In this document: piece by piece, positions 9,501 through 14,240 of the stretch | Layout: each line of letters begins with the position of its first letter | Position numbering within the stretch: position 1 is the first letter of the stretch | Assembly (NCBI GenBank): GCA_013002105.1 | Contig: JABDKS010000621.1 | Coordinates: 1-18,184 of the forward strand | Reading direction: 5' to 3' | Source of the DNA: Pirellulaceae bacterium | Lineage (GTDB): Bacteria > Planctomycetota > Planctomycetia > Pirellulales > Pirellulaceae | Length of the DNA: 18,184 nucleotides | The notes under the pieces: generated by a model | Databases searched by the model: none | What the model was told of the DNA's origin: nothing | Seen by the model: the letters and a program-made list of their open reading frames with translations, nothing else | Position numbers and translations under genes: made by a program

Positions 9501-9658
9501 CCAAAATTTTGGACGAAGACGACGTTGAGCAGATTACACCATCGAAAATTTCACAGATGCCGGTCGGTCTGATCGACGGGCTCAACCCCGAAGAACTGAA
9601 AGACCTGGTCGCGTATCTACTCTCCGGCGGAAACAATCGCGACAAGATTTATCGGTAG
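6575..9658 (+). CDS. PVC-type heme-binding protein with beta-propeller
   Basis: A very large exported protein (1027 aa from ATG 6575; a TTG at 6539 in frame would add 12 residues). Parts in order: a signal peptide (1-30, ending STAAA-D); a jelly-roll, galactose-binding-like region (about 36-190, with LYLNGKKV at 79-86); a sugar-dehydrogenase-like beta-propeller (about 214-562), which contains the calcium-loop-like DKDGDGELDHAE (302-313); a helical, HEAT-like region (about 575-850); and a C-terminal c-type cytochrome domain with CAKCH (897-901), GPDLSTAG downstream and a likely axial Met in MPVGL (995-999). The order matches the family named for Planctomycetes and Verrucomicrobia heme-binding domains. 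It probably oxidises sugar-like compounds or passes electrons in the periplasm; the substrate is unknown. No clear ribosome site is seen. Confidence 0.9.
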   Translation: MNRFCCVWFGLAHWVLCPVFACIWMSTAAADHPESPVADWIWDAAAETSELARLRKSFQIDGEIKSASVAATADNAFTLYLNGKKVLQGDRWENLNFADVTKRVKSGENVLAVEARNEGGPAGFVLRLAVTAVDGKQTFVVTDDSWRSSTAADGDWQSAKVDDAKWSKAKVIGSVGDTALPWTGAISLASFDNASASNGKFAPRTTENATAKEGFKLETLIQVPRAMGSWVSLTSASDGTLIASDQGGAGLYRITPSQDGGDTTVKKLPVDVSGAQGLLWAFDCLYAVVNGGPKSGLHRITDKDGDGELDHAEHLMHINGGGEHGPHAVILSPDKKSLFVCSGNHTSLPEQLSGSRIPRNWNEDLLLPRRWDANGHAAGRLAPGGWICQVDPAGKNWEVYSIGFRNQYDIAFNADGELFSYDADMEWDLGSPWYRPTRVVHATSGSEFGWRSGTGKWPTYYEDSLPPVVDIGPGSPVGIVFGYGAKFPAKYQNALFLLDWTYSTIYAVHLSPDGSSYRGEKEDFVTGQPLQVTDATIGQDGALYFATGGRGTQSTLCRVTYVGDESTAPAESKTADGASLRQLRKQLESFHGEDQASQTEPLDQIIDNLGHPDRFVRYAARIALEARPVDTWRDRVLNLKDPVAVINGVIAVSRQGSGSDREPALDSLASLSDKDLDEATSLAALRALQLIFIRLGEPTDAERRIATKALSPLYPHKSERLNAELVQLLVYLDDPTVVKKTIDYMGNLDAEPVPDWGYLIERHKGYGGTVGKLLETMPPVRGIHYAFVLRNQKSGWTLEDRRKYFQFFIDASKYPGGNSFGKFLSQFRDDALATCTPAEKVALADLITVSLLQTPPKVDPPKGPGRKWTRAEALPIVSDLKKRDFKKGRNLFHATQCAKCHRLGGEGGAIGPDLSTAGRKYPLPDLLDALIEPSKAISDQYGSEKVLTVDGETFVGRVVLIDGKLHVYTIDANAPPKILDEDDVEQITPSKISQMPVGLIDGLNPEELKDLVAYLLSGGNNRDKIYR

Positions 9659-10003
9659 ATCGCCACACTAGATTTCGCAGGCCAATGGCAACGATCGAGT
9701 TGGTTTGCGATCCGTATTCTCGTGACGTTGCCTGCGTGACTGACATCCTTGTCGATCGCGACATGGCATCGATCCCGGCATCGATATCAACTGGCTCTCG
9801 TCAATGTTTATCGGTGGATGGACGCACTTTTCAGGTTCCACGTAGGCCAGGACCTGTCCTGGCCGGCGATGAACCGATGTCCATAATAGAAATGCTCTGA
9901 ACTGCCAGTCGCAAGCAAGTCTCTTTGCGTTGCGGCTGCCCAAATCCGGCGAGACTCACGACTGTCTCACGATAGTGATCTGCATAGAAACCAGGACGTC
10001 GAA
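9659..10003. other. 345-base intergenic region
   Basis: No supported gene. A 71-codon open frame (9685-9900, plus) has no signal, motif or ribosome site and runs straight through the palindromic repeat at 9846-9863, so it is treated as chance. The stretch must hold the end of the heme-protein transcript and probably the promoter of the next gene; neither could be located from the sequence. Confidence 0.6.
9846..9863. repeat. Dispersed palindromic repeat, copy 2
   Basis: GCCAGGACCTGTCCTGGC, with 8-base perfect arms around CT; including 9845 and 9864 the arms reach 9 bases. It is preceded by GTAG, as is copy 3. It lies in the gap between the heme-propeller gene and the small secreted-protein gene. 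Confidence 0.8.
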
Positions 10004-10513
10004 ATGAAAATCTTTGCATTCATCGCGGCATGGATGATCCTACCTGCGGTCAATGCGGACGAACCGTGGATGTACCCGGTATCGGTCTCCTCGCCCGTAT
10101 CGCTCGTCGAGCTAAATTCACAGACTCTGAAGATAGGGTACGTTGAATCCCGCGGGGTCAGAATATCGGAAAGTACAAGTCGGACAGTCCACGCTAGCGT
10201 CGCTCGTTTCGAGGACGTCATTCAGTGGTATTCGGAAAAGATTGGCGGCACGAATCTCCCCGAAAAGCTGGATGCCTATACCAAACGAACGCCAGGCAAA
10301 GTCGATGTTCATGATGGAACGGCCTTTGACATCAAGTCCGTTCCAACCACCCTCATCACGTTCAGATTCACGTCAGGCTACAAGCAGATTACGTTTCTGC
10401 CTCCGGTAGTCGATGGTGACGTCGTGGCGGTCACATTGCTGGGAACCAAGGACGAAACCAGCATTCAGGTCGTTCGAAAGCATCCAGTACCACCTGAGTC
10501 GCAGCGGAAATAG
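10004..10513 (+). CDS. Small secreted protein, unknown function
   Basis: A 169-aa protein that I do not recognise. It starts with a clear signal peptide (1-18, MKIFAFIAAW core, likely cut at VNA-D), and AGGA lies 7 bases before the ATG, so the start is well supported. The mature part (about 150 aa) is mixed alpha/beta with FEDVIQWYSEKIGG (about 68-81), which resembles an amphipathic helix, and beta-like stretches in TTLITFRF and VVAVTLLG. It has no cysteines, no membrane segment beyond the signal, and no obvious catalytic motif. It is isolated by gaps of 345 bases upstream and 272 bases downstream, so it is probably its own transcription unit. Confidence 0.75.
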   Translation: MKIFAFIAAWMILPAVNADEPWMYPVSVSSPVSLVELNSQTLKIGYVESRGVRISESTSRTVHASVARFEDVIQWYSEKIGGTNLPEKLDAYTKRTPGKVDVHDGTAFDIKSVPTTLITFRFTSGYKQITFLPPVVDGDVVAVTLLGTKDETSIQVVRKHPVPPESQRK

Positions 10514-10785
10514 GACACCTGATTGACGGGCGGTCCGCAGTTTAAAATCAGCGTAACGCGGTGACCGGATGAGCGGGGCCGAACTCCGGCGATTGATTTC
10601 TTGAGCGATCTCTACGTTCGAACTGTTGATTTCGCCTCAGTTGACGACCGCAAAACGTGGCGTGGCACCCGTGACGGCGTTGGCGTTTAAAATGTGTGAG
10701 CACACTTGCTGTTGACGTTGATCGTCGCGGTAAGCAGCCAATCACCCACATGCGATCTCTGCTCTGGTATTAAAAGGAACTGCGC
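10514..10785. other. 272-base intergenic region
   Basis: No supported gene. Reverse-strand frames here overlap the next gene or lack any coding marks. The only structure noticed is a short symmetric GTGTG-AG-CACAC at 10694-10705, about 80 bases before the next start. Its role is unknown. Confidence 0.5.
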
Positions 10786-11049
10786 ATGCTCGTTGTCGCA
10801 CAAGCAGGCGTGGGTGCAGCGGGTGGTGGGGTCGGCGCGATCATCTACGTTTTGATTGTCAGTGTTTTTGTTCTGATCGCGTTCACAGTGGCGTGGATCA
10901 GCTTTCCTATCGTCGTGCGATTCATTTGGAACGTAATTCGGCGACGTCATCCAATGGCGGAATCAGACGCTGATCGACGGATGGACGGACGGCTCTTTTC
11001 GACGGGGCTCGATCCGGACCAGCAGGCCGAAAAAAACAATGCGACTTGA
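10786..11049 (+). CDS. Small single-pass membrane protein
   Basis: An 87-aa protein with one long hydrophobic segment (about 19-50, IIYVLIVSVFVLIAFTVAWI) preceded by a glycine/alanine-rich stretch (7-18) and followed by a basic cluster RRRHP (52-56) and an acidic, polar tail. By the positive-inside rule the tail should be cytoplasmic. AAAAGGAA lies about 8 bases upstream of the ATG, which supports translation. No family was recognised. It is one of several small envelope genes between the heme protein and the convergent membrane gene. It could be a chance frame, but the ribosome site and coherent membrane helix argue for a real gene. Confidence 0.65.
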   Translation: MLVVAQAGVGAAGGGVGAIIYVLIVSVFVLIAFTVAWISFPIVVRFIWNVIRRRHPMAESDADRRMDGRLFSTGLDPDQQAEKNNAT

Positions 11050-11130
11050 GTTGTCCAGGATGCGTGGAGAGTGTCGGCGGAGCCCATTCGAGTTGGCGTT
11101 AGGGAAGTCCAGTGAGGGCAGGTTGTGTCA

Positions 11131-11142
11131 ATTGTCGACAAT
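11131..11142. promoter_or_regulatory. Perfect 12-base palindrome, possible operator
   Basis: ATTGTCGACAAT is perfectly symmetric. It lies in the 254-base gap (11050-11303) between the small membrane protein and the STAS gene, 162 bases before the STAS start. It could be a regulator site; no minus-35/minus-10 pair was found next to it, so this is tentative. Confidence 0.3.
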
Positions 11143-11303
11143 CCAACAGCTCGCTAGGATGGATTGGTGGTTGTTTCCGTACACTCACCAGCCCGCCAAC
11201 CTCCGGGGAACGACGTGATGCATTCGAGTCCTCGAATTGATTTAGCGCAGTGGTTGCTTGCTCGCTCGGATCGTGAGGTGGGCGTTGTTGGGCGAGTGAT
11301 CCC

Positions 11304-11795
11304 ATGATCATTTCATCAAGAACTCCTGAGGGTGCGCCCAACCGTTGCTCTGTCTGTGGATCGGAGATTCGTATTGATCCCTCGCGTCCACCTGGCGATG
11401 CCCCCTGCCCCCGTTGTGGGCAGTTGCTTTGGTTTACAGAGAGGTGCGGGGAGGACTCGGAAGTGCTTGTTATCGGTTTTACCGATAGTAAGATGCTGGA
11501 CAATCAGCGAATCGAACAAGTCAGTCAAGAACTGCAAGAGATTGTGCCGCAATTGAAACACAAAAAGCTGGTGCTCAACTTCCGCGGCGTCTCCTTCATG
11601 TCTTCGGCGATGATCGCTCAGTTGGTGATGCTCAATAAGAGCTGTAAATCGCAGGGCGCGATCCTCAAGTTTTGTGACGTCGCACCCAACGTGATGGAAG
11701 TCTTCCGAATCTCAAAACTCAATCAACTCTTCGATATCCAGGAGAACGAAGAAGGGGCGATCGCCAGCTTCGACAAGAAAGGTTGGTTTGGATGA
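11304..11795 (+). CDS. Zinc-ribbon plus STAS domain protein
   Basis: A 163-aa cytoplasmic protein with two parts. Residues 15-38 hold two CxxC pairs (CSVC at 15-18, CPRC at 35-38), a small zinc-ribbon-like knuckle. Residues 50-155 resemble a STAS domain of the anti-sigma-factor antagonist type (SpoIIAA/RsbV): beta strand LVIGF, helix around 67-83, strand KLVLNFRGVSFMSSAMIAQLV (87-107 with flanks), then GAILKFCDV and the final FRISKLNQLF helix. In RsbV-like proteins the serine after the central strand is phosphorylated by a partner kinase; here Ser100/Ser101 occupy that place, but the usual Asp-Ser-Ser-Gly is changed to Met-Ser-Ser-Ala. No kinase or sigma factor is adjacent. No strong ribosome site precedes 11304. 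Confidence 0.85.
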   Translation: MIISSRTPEGAPNRCSVCGSEIRIDPSRPPGDAPCPRCGQLLWFTERCGEDSEVLVIGFTDSKMLDNQRIEQVSQELQEIVPQLKHKKLVLNFRGVSFMSSAMIAQLVMLNKSCKSQGAILKFCDVAPNVMEVFRISKLNQLFDIQENEEGAIASFDKKGWFG

Positions 11796-11861
11796 TGTGG
11801 CATCTGGAATGGTTCGTTGATTCGTTTTTACTTGCCCATTAGCAACGGGCGTTTGCCACAT
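11795..11861. other. Nested inverted repeat after the STAS gene
   Basis: ATGTGGCA (11795-11802) pairs with TGCCACAT (11854-11861), and inside it GCCC (11834-11837) pairs with GGGC (11847-11850). The element starts at the last base of the STAS stop codon and ends 17 bases before the next start, so it fills the gap. It could be a terminator (a short T-rich run TTCGTTTTTA lies inside, at 11821-11830) or an mRNA structure affecting the downstream gene. Confidence 0.4.
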
Positions 11862-11878
11862 ACGGGATATGACCGGTC

Positions 11879-12298
11879 ATGATACGAAAAATGCTTTTAC
11901 TGGTCGTCGTAATGATCGTTGCCGATGGCTGTGGGCGTGAGGGGTCGGATCGATTGGATCCGGGCAAAACGTTGGCGCCGGTCGGCGAGCAACAAGAACA
12001 ACAGGAGTCACTTCCGATCGTAAAGGAATGGCCGTTCGAGGCGGCAGAAAACACCGCTGTGATTACTCTGACTCGCATCATCGATGGTTCGCGGGGGATT
12101 TTGTACGTCGTTCATGATGACGACGGCGATTGGCAGTTCCTTGATGGTGGCGACGTTACCGAAGACGATGCCGCGACTGTTTCGCTGAAAAACGTTGCAA
12201 ATCTGGACCCATCCATCCTGTTGCTCGCGGATCTTCCGATCGGCTGGGCTGCGGAGCGAATCGCCGTTGACAAGCCATGGCAACGATTCCAACGATAG
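11879..12298 (+). CDS. Probable lipoprotein, unknown function
   Basis: A 139-aa protein. The N-terminus is a short signal (MIRKMLLLVVVMIV, 1-14) followed by ADGC with Cys18, a loose match to a lipobox, so lipid attachment is likely but not certain. The mature part begins with a polar Gln/Glu-rich linker (about 36-46) and then a compact acidic segment: ILYVVHDDDGDWQFLDGGD (74-92), DPSILLLADLPIGWAAERI (109-127) and a final PWQR. This Trp-bearing pattern reminds me of short domains in proteins of unknown function, but I cannot name the family. The ATG lies inside a perfect 12-base palindrome (11869-11880) and has no ribosome site. Confidence 0.7.
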   Translation: MIRKMLLLVVVMIVADGCGREGSDRLDPGKTLAPVGEQQEQQESLPIVKEWPFEAAENTAVITLTRIIDGSRGILYVVHDDDGDWQFLDGGDVTEDDAATVSLKNVANLDPSILLLADLPIGWAAERIAVDKPWQRFQR

Positions 12299-12544
12299 TG
12301 GCGGGCAAGTTTTGTGTTCGGAGCGCAGATCTCGTTGGAATGCAGTGATGAGTTTGTTTGCCACCGTACGGTGATGCGGGTCCATCGTCGATGAAGTGAG
12401 CATTTACGGTTGTCTCCTGCACTGTTAGATGTTTTGTAGACCAGCACCTGTCCTGGCGCGACTTTGCCCGGATAGATCGTGGCCTACGATCAACGCACGT
12501 CATTTACAGAAAATGCTTTCGACGTTGGGAATGCTGAGGCAGAA
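12299..12544. other. Intergenic region with palindromic repeat
   Basis: This 246-base stretch has no supported gene. It contains copy 3 of the dispersed palindrome (12440-12457). A GTG at 12479 is in frame with the next gene and would extend it by 22 polar residues; the ATG at 12545 is preferred because of its ribosome site. Confidence 0.5.
12440..12457. repeat. Dispersed palindromic repeat, copy 3 (diverged)
   Basis: ACCAGCACCTGTCCTGGC differs from copy 2 at two of 18 positions, both in the left arm, and shares the GTAG that precedes copy 2. The symmetry is partly broken, as expected of an older copy. Confidence 0.7.
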
Positions 12545-12892
12545 ATGCGATTTCGAATTTGGCAGCGTTGGCAATTCGGCATGCGAACATTGCTCGCGCT
12601 ACCGGTCGTCGTTGCCATCTATTTCACTCTGGGCGTCCCGACCCAACGATATGGTCTTCGCGATGTACAGCAGTGGTCTCTGAATCAGTACGACAATCGA
12701 GAGCCTGCCGAATATCATTCGCCACTGTTAATCACAGTGTCACGTTGTGATTTCACGATGGAGCCAGAGCGTTTCTGCATGCGAACGACCACGTCCTACT
12801 ATGTGTGGTTTTTTGGATTGGTCATTCCGCTACGAGATGCGGTGCGTGCCGACGTTTTTACCGCCACCGTGTATCGCCAGTCAGATCGGTAG
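12545..12892 (+). CDS. Small membrane-anchored protein
   Basis: With the start at 12545 the product is 115 aa. GAGG lies 5 bases before this ATG, which decides the start over the GTG at 12479. The N-terminus carries a basic segment then a membrane helix, FGMRTLLALPVVVAIYFTLG (12-31), a layout seen in many small planctomycete membrane proteins. A weaker hydrophobic stretch YVWFFGLVIPL (86-96) lies near the C-terminus. Between them is a polar region, probably outside, with two cysteines (Cys64, Cys73) that might form a disulphide. I do not recognise the family. The gene is convergent with the multi-pass membrane gene, the stop codons being 43 bases apart. Confidence 0.65.
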   Translation: MRFRIWQRWQFGMRTLLALPVVVAIYFTLGVPTQRYGLRDVQQWSLNQYDNREPAEYHSPLLITVSRCDFTMEPERFCMRTTTSYYVWFFGLVIPLRDAVRADVFTATVYRQSDR

Positions 12893-12935
12893 CGCTGATT
12901 CCAACTGTCGCGGTTGTCCGTTGGCCCCGACGCTG

Positions 12936-14180
12936 CTAAGAGAATTCGACGGCGATTTGGTCCTTTGACGGGGCGTTGTCCGATTCACTTGGTAGGGTTA
13001 ATCCGAGTCGCTCGGCCAGATCATCGAGACAATGGTCGTGGCGGCGACTGAAACTGAGCGTGTGTTGGTACTCGCCCTCGGTGATGGTCACACAGTGCAT
13101 GACCCAACCGCATTGGACCGCAGGTGCGTCGACTGCTGCTACGTCGTGCGACGCCGTCGTTGGCAACCACCAATTGGCTTCGGTAAGGGTCCAGCCATGA
13201 TCGGTTTTGGTCAGCCGCAAACGGCTCTTGGGGCTAAATGGTCCGATGGCCGCTTTGGGAAACACGATCAGCGAATTTTCCTTCAGTTGGCCGTAGGAGG
13301 GCCAAAGTCGCGAGAGTACCGGATCCATCACCATCGTTCGGTAAAAGCGAATCCGCCGACTGATCCATCGAAACACCAGTAGTGATGCGACCAAGATGAC
13401 CAGATTCAATAGGGTGGCCAGTGTGGGGCTGAATGCATAGACGGCAACCAAGGCGGCACAGATCGCCTTGTTGCAAAGTTCAAACATCGCGTCGAGGGTT
13501 GGAATCGGTGTTAACCAAACCAGAAACTCAAAGAAGAATTTGACGCTGTTGACGACAACGATGTTCAGAACCATTGCGATCATTAGCAGCGTGTTGGCGG
13601 TAAAGCTGAGCACGCCTAATTGAACAACCGCGACCTGTGCTGGTTCGTCATCGATGCCGGCCAGGAGTTTAATGGCTAGCAGGATGATGATCACACTGTA
13701 GGTTTCGATCTGATCGACTGCTTGGGCGAACGGTTTGCTAACTTTGCTCAGTCGCGGCACGCTGGTCAGCACGGTCAGCCCCACAAAGACAAAAAACAGC
13801 CATTGGTTTTGCAGCGGACCGGAGGCACCCAGCAGAGCGTTGTCGGTGATCCAGTCGGGGCCGTAAAGTGCCAGGCCCGAGAGGCAGGCCATGCCAAAGA
13901 AGGGTGACAATGCCAGCGGCGCCAGTGGTCCCAACCAGTCAGCGAGATTTAACGTTTGGATCCATGTATTTGCCGCCGCGATGTCTTCGGCCCGAAATTC
14001 GCCTTCCAAGTTTTCTTCGACTTGCTGCAAACTCAGCGGAGGTCGTGTTTCGGCCTGTGAACTGGGTTCGGCCTGCGCGTTAACATCGGACTGCGCCGTT
14101 GCGTCGGTCTGCGCATTGATCGTAAGGGTGGATGAAACGATGAAGCCGCACAGCAGGGCCAGAACCAAAAAATGACGCAT
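12936..14180 (-). CDS. Multi-pass membrane protein, possibly DUF4126-like
   Basis: A 414-aa protein with a signal peptide (1-23, INA-Q) and a Gln/Ala/Thr/Ser-rich linker (24-48) before a membrane domain. Hydrophobic segments lie at about 85-106, 127-141, 161-174, 188-224 (probably two helices) and 236-270. The C-terminal 140 residues are soluble. The LSPFFGMACLSGLALYGP segment and the VPRLSKVSKPFAQAVDQIE segment after the second helix loosely recall DUF4126 membrane proteins, but this is from memory and uncertain. GGAG lies about 6-9 bases before the ATG, supporting the start. It follows the SGNH hydrolase gene on the same strand after 60 bases, with a hairpin between them, so co-transcription is possible. 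Function is unknown. Confidence 0.8.
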   Translation of the reverse strand: MRHFLVLALLCGFIVSSTLTINAQTDATAQSDVNAQAEPSSQAETRPPLSLQQVEENLEGEFRAEDIAAANTWIQTLNLADWLGPLAPLALSPFFGMACLSGLALYGPDWITDNALLGASGPLQNQWLFFVFVGLTVLTSVPRLSKVSKPFAQAVDQIETYSVIIILLAIKLLAGIDDEPAQVAVVQLGVLSFTANTLLMIAMVLNIVVVNSVKFFFEFLVWLTPIPTLDAMFELCNKAICAALVAVYAFSPTLATLLNLVILVASLLVFRWISRRIRFYRTMVMDPVLSRLWPSYGQLKENSLIVFPKAAIGPFSPKSRLRLTKTDHGWTLTEANWWLPTTASHDVAAVDAPAVQCGWVMHCVTITEGEYQHTLSFSRRHDHCLDDLAERLGLTLPSESDNAPSKDQIAVEFS

Positions 14181-14213
14181 CGCCGTCTCCGCGATCGGGG
14201 GTAGAAGGATTTA

Positions 14214-14231
14214 TTCTAGCGATTGCTAGAA
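14214..14231. other. Perfect hairpin between two minus-strand genes
   Basis: TTCTAGC (14214-14220), loop GATT, GCTAGAA (14225-14231): a perfect 7-base-pair stem with a 4-base loop. It starts 9 bases past the SGNH hydrolase stop on the minus strand and ends 33 bases before the next start. The downstream side reads TAAATCCTTC, not a true T-run. It may be a weak terminator or an mRNA processing/stability element. Confidence 0.5.
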
Positions 14232-14240
14232 CTAAGCGAA

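Noticed and set aside
9685..9900. 71-codon open frame downstream of the heme-propeller gene
   Set aside because: It runs through the dispersed palindrome, has no ribosome site, signal or motif, and copies of such repeats often create false small genes.
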